A model generated the notes under the pieces. The model did not search any database, was not told the DNA's origin, and saw only the letters and a list, made by a program, of their open reading frames with translations. This document shows, one piece after another, positions 42,906 through 52,124 of a DNA stretch of 64,000 nucleotides. Position 1 is the first letter of the stretch. Each line of letters begins with the position of its first letter. The stretch lies in contig OZ246020.1 in assembly GCA_965230795.1 (NCBI GenBank), forward strand, positions 744,001 through 808,000, read 5' to 3'. This DNA is from PZPK01 sp965230795. Lineage in GTDB: Bacteria > Pseudomonadota > Gammaproteobacteria > Pseudomonadales > Oleiphilaceae. Both the position numbers and the translations under genes were made by a program.

Positions 42906-43889
42906 ATGTCTGCGGAAATTCTCTCCTCCACCTATCTGAATCACTTTGTTCGTTATGCTGAAGAGCACGGTGTGTCTCTGGAGTCCTTTTGGGCACAGGT
43001 GGACCACGAAGAAGCCGAGCCCTATATTTCACTGGATATCTTCAAAAGGCTGATTCGCTTCATGTGGGACAATGGCTGTCCCCGGTCACTGGGTGTGAGC
43101 GTCGGCAGAAACATACTGTTATCCAGTCATGGGCATGTGGGTTTTGGTCTGTCCCATTGTCGTAATCTCGAAGAGAGTCTGACCTTCATGTACGAGTACT
43201 ATCGCATCAGAGCGCAGGTACTCAGGTTTTCTCTGGAAGAAGATGATCACTATCTTTACCTGACGATTCAGCCCCTCGCGGATTGGGGTGACATTGAACA
43301 AGTACTCTATGAAGCGATCGCTGCTCTGGTGTTCAATATTCTTCAGTTTGCCATCGGTAAAAAAGCGTTGGAAAGTCGTTTGGAACTGCCGTTCGCCAAA
43401 CCCGAGTGGTATGAGCTGTATCATGATTGCTTGCCCAGGCAGATCGTGTTTGAGCAGCCAACCGCGAGGTATCGCATGCCGAAAGCGTGGAAATCGATCC
43501 CCAGTTTGTCGGCGGATCCTGTATCCGCAGATATGGCCGCTCAGCATTGCCGGGCAGAGCTCAACCGTTTGCTGGCAAAACGTTCCCTGTCAGAAAAAGT
43601 GGGGGAACTCATCGACTCAAGCATATGCTTTGAGCTGTCTCTGGAACGCGCGGCGGAAACGCTGTTTATGTCGAAAAGCACATTGATCCGCAAGCTCAGT
43701 CAGGAAGGGGTGACCTTCAAGGGGCTGATGGAAGAGGCCAAAAAGCGGCACGCGCAGTATCTGCTTAAAAAGACCGACGAGAAGATTGAGGCGATTGCCG
43801 TGCAGTTGGGATACGAGGATATTTCAAACTTTGGTCGAAGTTTTAAACGCTGGTTTGGTTGCTCGCCGTCCCAGTACCGCAGCTCCTGA
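42906..43889 (+). CDS. AraC family regulator, probable alkane regulator
   Basis: A 327-residue AraC/XylS-type regulator. It has an N-terminal ligand domain of the arabinose-binding-like type (residues ~20-200) and C-terminal HTHs (LFMSKSTLIRKLSQEGVTFK and VQLGYEDISNFGRSFKRWFG). Its position directly before the GMC dehydrogenase and alkB, in the same orientation, suggests control of them; Acinetobacter AlkR is an AraC/XylS alkane regulator in a comparable role. The specific ligand is inference. Confidence 0.88.
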   Translation: MSAEILSSTYLNHFVRYAEEHGVSLESFWAQVDHEEAEPYISLDIFKRLIRFMWDNGCPRSLGVSVGRNILLSSHGHVGFGLSHCRNLEESLTFMYEYYRIRAQVLRFSLEEDDHYLYLTIQPLADWGDIEQVLYEAIAALVFNILQFAIGKKALESRLELPFAKPEWYELYHDCLPRQIVFEQPTARYRMPKAWKSIPSLSADPVSADMAAQHCRAELNRLLAKRSLSEKVGELIDSSICFELSLERAAETLFMSKSTLIRKLSQEGVTFKGLMEEAKKRHAQYLLKKTDEKIEAIAVQLGYEDISNFGRSFKRWFGCSPSQYRSS

Positions 43890-44025
43890 ATCGATCCCCG
43901 CCACAGGTGAAATGTTGACACTTTTTGACCGCTGGCTGGCAATCAAAGACGTTCTTTGTTGAGTCGATGCTCTTTAGCATGATCGCTGCAATGAACAGTT
44001 TATTTTAATTACATTGGGTATCGCT

Positions 44026-45687
44026 ATGTCAGATCCTGCTTATGACTACATTATTGTTGGCGCCGGTTCGGCGGGATGTGTTCTCGCCAATCGCCTGAGT
44101 GAAAACGGCAAACATACGGTTTTGGTGCTGGAGGCTGGGCCTGAAGACAAAAGCTCCCTGATCAAAATTCCGGGCGCGTTTGCCTATTTTATGTATAGCC
44201 ATAAATACAACTGGCGCTACGAAACCGAGCCGGTGAGTGATATCCGTCATGGCAAGCCGGTGTTCTGTCCTCGCGGCAAAACCCTCGGCGGCAGCAGTGC
44301 AACCAATGCGATGGTATATATCCGCGGACATGCCTCTGATTATGACCACTGGGCTTCGCTGGGAAACAAGGGCTGGGGATTTCAGGATCTGTTGCCCTAT
44401 TTCAAAAAGTCCGAAACCAACGAGCGCGGGGCGGACGATTTCCATGGCGATCAGGGACCGCTTTATGTTTCGGATACCGTGAATACCTATCCCTTGAATG
44501 ACTGCTTTCTGAAAGGTGCCAGTGAGGCCGGTTACCCGCTGACCGATGACTTCAACGGAGCCCAGTATGAGGGAGCAGGTTACTACCAGTTTACGATCAG
44601 GGATGGCGAGCGTTGCGGGGTATCGCGCGCCTATCTGAAGCCGGCGATGGCTCGCCCCAATCTGCAGGTGCAATGTGAAGCGCTGGTGCAGCGCATTGTG
44701 TTTTCGGGCAAACGCGCCGAGGGTGTGGAGTATCAGAAAGGCGGCGTCAGTCACCGGGTCACGGCGCGCAAGGAAGTCATATTGAGTGGCGGTTCCTTTA
44801 ACTCACCGCATCTGTTGATGCTCTCCGGCGTCGGGGATAAGGACGAATTGCAACAGCACGGTATTCCTCTGGTACACGATCTTCCTGGTGTCGGTAAGAA
44901 TTTACAGGAACATGTGGATGCCTGCGTGCTGGTGAAAAGCAAGAAGCGCGACGGCTTTTCGCTGACACCCAGCGGCTTGGCTCGTATGCTCCCTGATACG
45001 TGGCGATACCTGAGCGCTAAAAAGGGGAATCTGGCTAACTCCATTACCCAGGCCGGCGCATTTTTGAAGTCCCGCGAGGATGTCAGTGTGCCCGACATCC
45101 AGATGCATTTTGTGCCCTTGCTGTTTGACGATTGCGGACGGGATCTGGGCTTGTTATCGCAGCATGGCTACTCCCTGCATGTTTGCGTCCTGCGTCCCAA
45201 GAGTCGGGGAACGTTGAGCCTGCGTTCCGCAAAGGCGGAAGACAAAATCAAAATTGACTTCAATTTCCTCGCTCACGAAGACGACTGCAAAACGCTCGTG
45301 GATGGTATTCGCGTGGTCAGAAAGATTCTCGCGACCGATGCCTTCTCTGCGCATCGTGGTGAAGAACTTCATCCTGGTGCGGAAGTGACGAGTGATGATG
45401 AACTGTTGCAGAAGTGCAAGGATCGACTCGGGTTGGTCTATCATCCCGTCGGTACCTGCAAAATGGGAAGCGATTCCATGGCGGTGGTGGACAGCGAGTT
45501 GCGAGTGCATGGCATTGAGCACTTGCGAGTAGTGGATGCCTCGATCATGCCGACTCTGGTCAGTGGTAATACCAACGCCCCGGTGATCGCCATTGCCGAG
45601 AAAGCCTCCGATCTGATTCTCAACCCTTCTCCGGCACAGGCTGTTGAGCCCGCCTCGCAATCGTCTAAAGAACCCAGCCCCGTGTAA
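44026..45687 (+). CDS. GMC oxidoreductase (AlkJ-type alcohol dehydrogenase)
   Basis: A 553-residue FAD-dependent GMC enzyme. The FAD motif is IIVGAGSAGCVLANRLSE, GMC signature 1 is GKTLGGSSATNAMVYIRG, and signature 2 is GSFNSPHLLMLSG. The catalytic His lies in VYHPVGTCKMG near the C-terminus. AlkJ-type members oxidise medium- to long-chain alcohols made by AlkB and pass electrons to quinone. It lies between the AraC regulator and alkB and ends at its own terminator. The ATG at 44026 is preferred over a TTG four codons upstream. Confidence 0.9.
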   Translation: MSDPAYDYIIVGAGSAGCVLANRLSENGKHTVLVLEAGPEDKSSLIKIPGAFAYFMYSHKYNWRYETEPVSDIRHGKPVFCPRGKTLGGSSATNAMVYIRGHASDYDHWASLGNKGWGFQDLLPYFKKSETNERGADDFHGDQGPLYVSDTVNTYPLNDCFLKGASEAGYPLTDDFNGAQYEGAGYYQFTIRDGERCGVSRAYLKPAMARPNLQVQCEALVQRIVFSGKRAEGVEYQKGGVSHRVTARKEVILSGGSFNSPHLLMLSGVGDKDELQQHGIPLVHDLPGVGKNLQEHVDACVLVKSKKRDGFSLTPSGLARMLPDTWRYLSAKKGNLANSITQAGAFLKSREDVSVPDIQMHFVPLLFDDCGRDLGLLSQHGYSLHVCVLRPKSRGTLSLRSAKAEDKIKIDFNFLAHEDDCKTLVDGIRVVRKILATDAFSAHRGEELHPGAEVTSDDELLQKCKDRLGLVYHPVGTCKMGSDSMAVVDSELRVHGIEHLRVVDASIMPTLVSGNTNAPVIAIAEKASDLILNPSPAQAVEPASQSSKEPSPV

Positions 45688-45756
45688 GGGCAAAGTGTAG
45701 GGGTAAAGTGTAGGGGCAAGCGGTCGCGATAATACGATCGGAGTTCTTCAAAATTG

Positions 45757-45779
45757 AGCGCCTTTCGGGGCGCTTTTTT
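45757..45779 (+). terminator. rho-independent terminator
   Basis: AGCGCC-TTTCGG-GGCGCT type stem followed by six T residues, 70 bp after the GMC gene. Just before it (45689-45720) is a short tandem repeat of AAAGTGTAGGGG. Confidence 0.85.
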
Positions 45780-45924
45780 CGTTTTCTGGTCTGGGCTTTG
45801 TTCAGTTCGATTCTGGCACCTATGAGTCGACACTAATTGACCACGACATGACACCAATCACCCTAACGTGATCCTTCACCGCTCATATAGCATGTGTTGA
45901 TCAATCAAACGAGGAGACCAACAC

Positions 45925-47124
45925 ATGACAACTGAATCAAGCCCTATGCTTTCTGTGCCGAGAAGGCAGAAAGACGGCGAGGCCAATACCTGGATTGCAC
46001 TAAAAAAATACTGCTATCTGATCTCGCTATTGTTCCCGATCATCCCGGTGGCGTCCTGTTATCTGGCCGTCACGTCGGGTAATGGTCTGTGGCTTTGGGT
46101 GACACTGGCTTTCTGGTACGCAGGCATTTTTGTACTGGACAGTATTTTTGGAGACGACGAAGCCAATCCAACAGACTCGATGGTTGAGGAACTCAAGTCC
46201 CAGGGTTATTACCGCTGGGTGATGTTTATTACGGTTCCCCTGTTGTGGGCGGCGGTCATTACCTGTGCCTATACCGCGGCGACCTATGAATGGTCCTGGT
46301 TCGAGTTTCTGGGATGTGCCCTGACTGCTGGCCTGACAGCCGGTGTTGGCGTTAACCTTGGTCACGAAATGGGCCACAAAGTAAATGACCGGGTGCAGGT
46401 GTTCTTCGCCAAGATGTCATTGGCACTTTCGGGCTACGGCCACTTTTTTATCGAGCACAACAAAGGCCATCACAAAGATGTTGCAACGCCTGAAGATCCG
46501 GCGTCTTCGAGAATGGGCGAGTCACTCTACAAGTTTGTGCAACGGGAGATTCCCGGAGCATTCCGTCGAGCCTGGGCTCTGGAAGCGGCACGCTTGCATC
46601 GTCTGGGTAAATCAGAATGGTCATTGAGTAACGAGATCATTCAAACGGCGCTGGCGACCGTTACCCTGTACGCTTTGTTGCTGGCTTATTTCGGTCCTGC
46701 GATGATCCCCTTCCTGATTATCGTCTCCGCCTTTGGCTACTGGCAGCTGACCTGCGCCAACTATATTGAGCACTACGGTCTATTGCGCGTCAAAGATAAA
46801 AATGGCCGCTATGAACGCTGTCAGCCACATCATTCCTGGAACTCCAACCACAAGGTTTCCAACCTGATCCTGCTACATTTGCAGCGCCACTCGGATCACC
46901 ATGCGCATCCCACTCGGGCCTATCAGGTACTGAGGGATTATGAGGGTGTCCCCAATCTTCCGACAGGCTATCCGGGCATGTTCGTGTTGGCCATGATTCC
47001 GCCGCTCTGGTATGCGGTGATGGATCCCAAAGTTGTCGCCTGGGCCAAGAGCGATATGGATAAGGTCAACGTTGACCCGGCTCATCGTGACGCGCTTTAC
47101 GCCCGCTATCACCGGGCCGCATAA
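45925..47124 (+). CDS. alkB: alkane 1-monooxygenase AlkB
   Basis: A 399-residue integral-membrane di-iron alkane hydroxylase that inserts oxygen at the terminal carbon of alkanes using electrons from rubredoxin. All four His motifs are present: HEMGHK (147-152), EHNKGHHKD (177-185), the HYG-type NYIEHYGL (279-286), and LQRHSDHHAHPTRAYQ (319-334). Six membrane helices flank them. AGGAGA precedes the ATG. It is followed by two rubredoxin genes and the reductase, so a complete electron chain is encoded here. Confidence 0.97.
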   Translation: MTTESSPMLSVPRRQKDGEANTWIALKKYCYLISLLFPIIPVASCYLAVTSGNGLWLWVTLAFWYAGIFVLDSIFGDDEANPTDSMVEELKSQGYYRWVMFITVPLLWAAVITCAYTAATYEWSWFEFLGCALTAGLTAGVGVNLGHEMGHKVNDRVQVFFAKMSLALSGYGHFFIEHNKGHHKDVATPEDPASSRMGESLYKFVQREIPGAFRRAWALEAARLHRLGKSEWSLSNEIIQTALATVTLYALLLAYFGPAMIPFLIIVSAFGYWQLTCANYIEHYGLLRVKDKNGRYERCQPHHSWNSNHKVSNLILLHLQRHSDHHAHPTRAYQVLRDYEGVPNLPTGYPGMFVLAMIPPLWYAVMDPKVVAWAKSDMDKVNVDPAHRDALYARYHRAA

Positions 47125-47152
47125 CGCAAGCATTGATACGCAAACTCAAATG

Positions 47153-47178
47153 CTGATGCACCGGCTTCGGTGTGTCAG
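47153..47178 (+). other. stem-loop between alkB and rubredoxin
   Basis: CTGA-GCACCG pairs with CGGTG-TCAG around a GCTT loop in the 95-bp gap between alkB and the first rubredoxin. There is no T-tract, so it may stabilise or process the polycistronic mRNA and set unequal expression. Confidence 0.45.
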
Positions 47179-47219
47179 TAGCAACACAATATTAACCCGA
47201 TCAATTTAAGGAGCGAACC

Positions 47220-47390
47220 ATGGCTCAATATCAGTGCCCGGACTGCGGCTACATATACGACGAAAAAGAGGGTGCCGCTCACGAAGGTTACCCAGCCGGT
47301 ACCTTGTGGCAAGACATTCCAGAGGACTTTCCCTGCCCGGATTGTTTCGTGCGCGAAAAGCCGGATTTTGAAGCCCTGACATCGGACTAG
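47220..47390 (+). CDS. rubredoxin, AlkG1-type
   Basis: A 56-residue rubredoxin with the two iron-binding pairs CPDC (6-9) and CPDC (39-42). The second pair is followed by FVREKPDF, and the first by GYIYDEKEG. This pattern resembles the AlkG1 type (the N-terminal domain of Pseudomonas AlkG), which is reported not to substitute for AlkG in electron transfer to AlkB. GGAG precedes the ATG. It is separated from the second rubredoxin by 11 bp. Confidence 0.93.
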   Translation: MAQYQCPDCGYIYDEKEGAAHEGYPAGTLWQDIPEDFPCPDCFVREKPDFEALTSD

Positions 47391-47401
47391 AGGAGACACA
47401 G

Positions 47402-47575
47402 ATGAGCACGACTTACCGTCAATATCGTTGCATTACCTGCGACATGGTTTATGACGAAGCCCTGGGAATGCCGGAAGAAGGCATCGCCCCGGGGACCCGA
47501 TTCGAGGACATTCCCGATGACTGGACCTGTCCCGAATGCTCGGCCTCAAAACATGACTTTTTCCTAGTCGATTAG
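47402..47575 (+). CDS. rubredoxin, AlkG2-type
   Basis: A 57-residue rubredoxin with CITC (10-13) and CPEC (43-46), and the typical body MPEEGIAPGTRFEDIPDDW then KHDFFLVD. It matches the AlkG2 type, which supports AlkB activity. It is therefore the probable direct electron donor to AlkB. AGGAGA precedes the ATG. Together with the previous gene it appears as a split version of the two-domain AlkG protein. Confidence 0.95.
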   Translation: MSTTYRQYRCITCDMVYDEALGMPEEGIAPGTRFEDIPDDWTCPECSASKHDFFLVD

Positions 47576-47586
47576 GAGTACGCAGC

Positions 47587-48741
47587 ATGAGACAAATTGT
47601 CATCCTGGGATCCGGGCACGCCGCCCTGAGCGCAGTAAGGGAACTCCGCGCAATCGATCAGGAAGTGGCGATCACTTTGCTCACCCGGGAATCCGGTGAT
47701 CAATATTACAAGCCCAATCTGTCCAAGGCCTTGTCGATGCATAAGTCGCCATCGGATCTGGTAATGAAGACCAGAAGCGAGCTGGAAGCTATGTACAGCG
47801 TTCGTATTCTCAGTCGGGTGGAGGTGACTGAAATTGATCGGGAGAATAAACAGATTGCTTACTGTGATGACGGGGGTAAGAGCAGCGTCATCGTTTACGG
47901 TAAGCTGGTGCTGGCGACCGGCGCTTCGCCCATTGATCTGCAATTGAGTAGCTCGAAGCGTATTCTTTCTATCAATACGCTGGATGATTATCGAACATTC
48001 AGAGCTGCGCTACAGCAAGTGGATTCGAAAGCAGGGCGAGTTGCCATTATCGGTGCCGGCTTTGTGGGTGTCGAGTTGGCCAGTGACTTGTGCTCCCAGG
48101 GCTATTCGCTTGATCTGATTGATACGGCTTCCTGGCCTCTCAACGGAGTACTGCCACAAGCCTTGGGCGAACAGGTGGTGGCGGCATTTCCCGACGATCA
48201 ACTCGGCTGGTATCTGAATCGTAAGGTGATGAAAGTGGCCGAGCAGGAGGGGCGTGTTGTGCTTTTGCTGGACAACGGCGAGTCCGTTGAGGCAGAACTT
48301 GTGATTTCGGCTGTGGGCCTGAGCCCCAACACTGACCTGGCTGAGGCATGTGGCCTGCAGGTGAATCGCGGGATTGTGACCGATGCTTGTCTCAGAACCA
48401 GTGATCCGCATATATTCGCACTGGGTGACTGTGCTGAGACACTGGATTGCGTGCGGCCATTTATCGCACCCGCCACCCAGGCGGCCAAAGTGGTCGCCCA
48501 AAACCTTTGTGGGCAGTCGATGCACTTACAGTTACCCGGTCAGGCTGTCGCGGTAAAGAATGCGTATTTACCTCTGGTCATCTGCCCGAGTATGGCACGC
48601 GATGGTTGGTGGGAAATCGATGGAGACGGCCAGGATCTGGCAGCGCGCTACAGCAATGCTCTGGGTCTGCAGGGCTTTTCCCTGAGCGGTGAAGAGGTGA
48701 ACAGAAAATCTGTGCTGGCAAAATTGGTGGCGGCGCCTTAG
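47587..48741 (+). CDS. rubredoxin-NAD(+) reductase
   Basis: A 384-residue FAD/NAD-dependent rubredoxin reductase. It has an FAD motif at IVILGSGHAALSAV, LVLATGASP, the NAD motif VAIIGAGFVGVELA, and the FAD contact IFALGDCAE. It passes electrons from NADH to the two rubredoxins and then to AlkB. TAGGAGT precedes the ATG, 11 bp after the second rubredoxin, so alkB-rubredoxin-rubredoxin-reductase is probably one transcript. Confidence 0.95.
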   Translation: MRQIVILGSGHAALSAVRELRAIDQEVAITLLTRESGDQYYKPNLSKALSMHKSPSDLVMKTRSELEAMYSVRILSRVEVTEIDRENKQIAYCDDGGKSSVIVYGKLVLATGASPIDLQLSSSKRILSINTLDDYRTFRAALQQVDSKAGRVAIIGAGFVGVELASDLCSQGYSLDLIDTASWPLNGVLPQALGEQVVAAFPDDQLGWYLNRKVMKVAEQEGRVVLLLDNGESVEAELVISAVGLSPNTDLAEACGLQVNRGIVTDACLRTSDPHIFALGDCAETLDCVRPFIAPATQAAKVVAQNLCGQSMHLQLPGQAVAVKNAYLPLVICPSMARDGWWEIDGDGQDLAARYSNALGLQGFSLSGEEVNRKSVLAKLVAAP

Positions 48742-48759
48742 CCATTGTCAGGATGGCCC

Positions 48760-48780
48760 GCGCGCATGGCCCATGTGCGC
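48760..48780. other. near-perfect dyad at convergent gene ends
   Basis: GCGC-CATGG-C-CCATG-GCGC, interrupted by one mismatched pair, forms a 21-bp dyad between the convergent rubredoxin reductase and dienoyl-CoA isomerase genes. It may act as a two-way mRNA 3'-end structure; no T-tract is present. Confidence 0.5.
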
Positions 48781-48848
48781 AACACCATAGAGAAGGTGCC
48801 ACAAACGATAGCGCTGGCTTGCGTCTGTGGCATCGATTGATTCAATAC

Positions 48849-49712
48849 TTACTGGCTGTCGAACAGGGGGCGTACGGGCAGCAGGGCATCATACTGGGCC
48901 TCGGTTTTCTGGGCCTTGGCCGCAAAGGCTTTCATCATATCCTGTGGGCGGAACATGCCCGATTGCCAATTGGCCATATATTTCAGGCTGTCCTCCACCG
49001 AATGGTCCCGGCTGTAGTTGAGCATTTCCTTACAGCCGGTGACGGCGAGTGGTGAGTTGCTGGCAATCTTTCTGGCAAGAGCGAACACGGCCTCAAGCAG
49101 TGCTTCCTGATTCTCGAAGACTGCATTCACAAAACCCTGCTGTTTGGCTTCCTGCGCCGAAAATTTTCTGCCGGTGTAGGCCAATTCGCGCACCAGTCCT
49201 TCGGGCATCAGCTTGGGCAGCCGTTGCAGCGTACCCATATCGGCGGTCATACCGATCTCGGTTTCCTTGATGGTGAAGAAGGCGTCTTCGGTGCAATAGC
49301 GGGAATCCGCACAGCACACCATATCCAGAGCGCCGCCGATGCAGCCGCCCTGAATGGCTGCCAATACCGGCACCCGCACGGCTTCGAGTGCACTCAGGGT
49401 GGCCTGAAGTTGCAGCACCAGTCGACGGATGTTCTCGCCGACCCGACCAGGATCGCCGGTCATGGGCAGGGTGTTCGGATTCTGAAACACCGCTAGATCC
49501 ATCCCCGCAGAAAAGTGTTTGCCTGTTGAGGACAGCACAATCACCCGAACATCCTCTGCCGCTTCCAAAGCGCGTGCGGCCTGCGGCAATTCGAGCCAGA
49601 AATCCTGGTTCATGCTGTTGAGTGATTCGGGGCGACTGAATTGAATATGGCCAATGTGGTCTTCGATGCTGAGCTCGAAACTCTTGAATGCGGGAAGCGA
49701 AGCTGTACTCAT
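48849..49712 (-). CDS. crotonase family enzyme, probable dienoyl-CoA isomerase
   Basis: A 287-residue crotonase-fold protein. The oxyanion-hole segments are GKHFSAGMDLAVF and IQGGCIGGALDMVC. The catalytic region KETEIGMTADMGTLQRLPKL has both the Glu and Asp characteristic of delta(3,5)-delta(2,4)-dienoyl-CoA isomerases (ECH1 type) and the diagnostic GTLQRLPK. It would isomerise dienoyl-CoA intermediates in beta-oxidation of unsaturated fatty acids, which fits the neighbouring alkane genes. Confidence 0.88.
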   Translation of the reverse strand: MSTASLPAFKSFELSIEDHIGHIQFSRPESLNSMNQDFWLELPQAARALEAAEDVRVIVLSSTGKHFSAGMDLAVFQNPNTLPMTGDPGRVGENIRRLVLQLQATLSALEAVRVPVLAAIQGGCIGGALDMVCCADSRYCTEDAFFTIKETEIGMTADMGTLQRLPKLMPEGLVRELAYTGRKFSAQEAKQQGFVNAVFENQEALLEAVFALARKIASNSPLAVTGCKEMLNYSRDHSVEDSLKYMANWQSGMFRPQDMMKAFAAKAQKTEAQYDALLPVRPLFDSQ

Positions 49713-49782
49713 GTGGTGTCCTCCAGGTAAAAGCAGGTTGTAATGAAAAAAATTGTATCGAAAAAACAGGGTGGCAGATGTG

Positions 49783-50892
49783 TCATAGCAGCTGATGCAC
49801 GGCGGTAAAATATTCCTTGATCATCCGGTTGGCCCAGGATTTGGCCCTCAAGCCTTCAAAAAACGCACAGTGACTACCGCGTTCGGTAACGACCAGAATG
49901 ACATTGTCCATCTTTCTTATTCGCGGGAGGTTTTCATACACGTTGTCGATGTGGCAGACCGGATCATCCTTTGAATTCAGAATCAGTATCGGGATCTTGA
50001 TATCGTCAAACACCTCGGCGGGATTGGAATGGCGCATGTACTCCTCCCGGGAAGCGTTCCCCGCCAGTTCATAGAGATGCTGGTGAAACTCATGCATGTC
50101 CTGTGTGCTTCTCAAGGTATCGAAAGAAGGCAGGTGGGCAAAGACATGGGTATTCGGTTCAATAAAAAGGCGATGCAGCTTCTTCGTCATCATCCTGCTG
50201 TAGAAGGGTTTGGCCCGCGAAAAGGCGTGCCGCATGTCGTAGGCCGGGCAGTAAGCTACCGCGGCCTTGATGGGCGTATCGTTGCCGACGCACCCCAGAT
50301 AGTGCGCGAGTACGCCAGAGCCGGCGGAGATACCGGTGGCGTAGAGATCTGAATCGGGGAAACGTTGGTGAATATGGGCCACCTGTGCTTTCAGGTCTTC
50401 GGTATTCCCCATGGTATTGAAGCTGGGCACAGTGAGGGCGTTGTCGCCATGGCCGCGTCGCACACACAGAGCAACCCGCCAGCCCAGTTGTTCGCGCACG
50501 TAGCGCACAAACTCGCGCATGCTTTGCGGGTCACCGGAAATGGTATGCATCACCAGCATGGTCGGCGTGTTGTCCGGCAGATCCAGCCCCAGCCATTCGA
50601 CCGAGACCGTACCACCATCGTCCATAGTCAGTACCTCGCTCTGCTCGTACTGCAACGCTTTGCCGTGGTCTTTGATCAGGCCCAGTGTGATCAGTTGCAA
50701 ATGCGTATTGAACAACCACGGGGTGGGGAAGTAGGGACGATTCAGTGCCGGTACCGCTTCGACAATTTTCCTGTTGCGCGCCGTGTTCTGAAACTCCAGA
50801 AAGGGCTTTCTCGCGACCACAATGAAGTAATACAACACAGCCAGCGCGATGAACATCATCGCGACCATCTCGGCTATCGTGATGTCGAACAT
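49783..50892 (-). CDS. membrane-anchored alpha/beta hydrolase (YheT-type)
   Basis: The ~370-residue protein has one N-terminal membrane helix (VAMMFIALAVLYYFIVVA) and an alpha/beta-hydrolase domain of the YheT/ABHD1-3-like type: PYFPTPWLFNTHLQLI, the nucleophile elbow YATGISAGSGVLAHYLG, the Asp in ILNSKDDPVCH and the His in TERGSHCAFFEGL. YheT-like enzymes act on lipid esters. ATG 50892 follows AGGTGAG; a GTG three codons upstream overlaps that site. Confidence 0.87.
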   Translation of the reverse strand: MFDITIAEMVAMMFIALAVLYYFIVVARKPFLEFQNTARNRKIVEAVPALNRPYFPTPWLFNTHLQLITLGLIKDHGKALQYEQSEVLTMDDGGTVSVEWLGLDLPDNTPTMLVMHTISGDPQSMREFVRYVREQLGWRVALCVRRGHGDNALTVPSFNTMGNTEDLKAQVAHIHQRFPDSDLYATGISAGSGVLAHYLGCVGNDTPIKAAVAYCPAYDMRHAFSRAKPFYSRMMTKKLHRLFIEPNTHVFAHLPSFDTLRSTQDMHEFHQHLYELAGNASREEYMRHSNPAEVFDDIKIPILILNSKDDPVCHIDNVYENLPRIRKMDNVILVVTERGSHCAFFEGLRAKSWANRMIKEYFTAVHQLL

Positions 50893-51049
50893 GGTTCTCA
50901 CCTGAAATTAATTCTAAGCCGCGATAAGCTACCGCATTATATTTACATTGTATAGTTGTGGTGGCAGGTGCGAGATGGGAAAGTTTGTTTCAGCGCAAAT
51001 TTGTTGCCCGAACTCTGGCTCGAAACTTCGCACAGGTTTCAAATTCTTG

Positions 51050-51865
51050 CTAAAAGGCAGGATCTTCTGCTATCCATTTGTGGTAGATAGCGGCTAAGCT
51101 GCCGTCTTCCTGCATAGAGTGATAGCTTCGATTGATTTGCTCGAAAATGCTTGCATCCAGTTGTTTGGAAATTCCGATGTACGCGCCATTGCAGGAGTCT
51201 TCGATCCGGTAAGGGTGTAAAGCCAGGCCTTCATAGTCCGCAGCAAAATCGGGATCAGCGAAGCGTCGTTGCACTTCAAAGGCATCGTGAACATAGCCGA
51301 GAATGCGTCCCAGCTTGAGCATCTTCCGATGCTGATCGTTGCTTGGTAGAAAATGCAGCGTATTAAACAGCTCAGTATCGTTCTGGATACGATCATCAAA
51401 ATAGTCCGAATAACTGGCACCGGACAGATAGCCTACTTTCAAGTCCAATTGATTCGCGACAGTGATCAGATCATCGGTGGATTGGATCAGTAGACCCAGA
51501 TCCTTTTTCTGAACCACCAGACCAATACAGGTAGTCCGAATCGGTCCCAGCCAATGCAAGTACTGAGAGCGTTCGTCGTTTTTCACCAGATTGGGAATGA
51601 TATGAATGCGGCCATCGCGGGCTTCGAGCATGCTGCGCCGAAACGGCATGCTGATGATCTGATAGCCCAGTTTGGCACGGCCCAGTATTTCACTCAGCAC
51701 GTCAATGTCCATACCTTCCCATTTGCCGCCTTTTTGGTAGGTGGCCGGGAACTCGTTTTCGTTAGCCCGGATGTTGAGCGTTTGCGCAGAAACAGAACCC
51801 AGGATCGTCATCATGACCAGCGCGATACAGAGCATCGCTTCGCATATTCTGGTACTGCGGGTCAT
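51050..51865 (-). CDS. extracellular solute-binding protein family 3-like
   Basis: A 271-residue periplasmic protein with a Sec signal peptide (cleavage after SVSA near residue 27). It has the SBP_bac_3 fold: LNIRANENEFPATYQKGGKW, IDVLSEILGRAKLGYQI, and the C-terminal SYHSMQEDGSLAAIYHKW. No permease or ATPase genes are adjacent, so it may act as an orphan sensor or share a transporter. The ligand is unknown. Confidence 0.87.
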   Translation of the reverse strand: MTRSTRICEAMLCIALVMMTILGSVSAQTLNIRANENEFPATYQKGGKWEGMDIDVLSEILGRAKLGYQIISMPFRRSMLEARDGRIHIIPNLVKNDERSQYLHWLGPIRTTCIGLVVQKKDLGLLIQSTDDLITVANQLDLKVGYLSGASYSDYFDDRIQNDTELFNTLHFLPSNDQHRKMLKLGRILGYVHDAFEVQRRFADPDFAADYEGLALHPYRIEDSCNGAYIGISKQLDASIFEQINRSYHSMQEDGSLAAIYHKWIAEDPAF

Positions 51866-51998
51866 GCAATGACTCCACGTTTAAGTTCTGGGCTGTTTTT
51901 TCTTCGTTTGGTCATGAACACTCCTGATGGGCATAGTATGGCTCTTTTTAGTTGTGTCCGCTAAATCGGGGTAAAACCCCAGTGCCCAAAAAGCCGAC

Positions 51999-52062
51999 AA
52001 AAAAAGTGGTACCGACCAAAACGGCGGAGTCCTTGCCTCGCTTTGGTCGGTACCACTTTTTT
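51999..52062 (-). terminator. long perfect inverted repeat, probable terminator
   Basis: Two perfect 21-bp arms, containing GTGGTACCGACCAAA and its complement, flank a 21-nt loop. On the minus strand the right arm ends in a run of T residues 63-126 bp past the stop of the exported-protein gene at 52125. The arms also end in T on the other strand, so termination could be two-way. The stem is longer than a usual terminator; a mobile-hairpin origin is possible. Confidence 0.65.
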
Positions 52063-52124
52063 CAGACTACTAAATCACTCTGGGATTTTTCAAATTCAAT
52101 GGATAAGAGTTCCCGCTTGCAAGC

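Noticed and set aside
45689..45720. Short tandem repeat AAAGTGTAGGGG as a candidate CRISPR or operator
   Set aside because: Only two and a half copies occur, without spacers, directly after a stop codon; more likely slippage.
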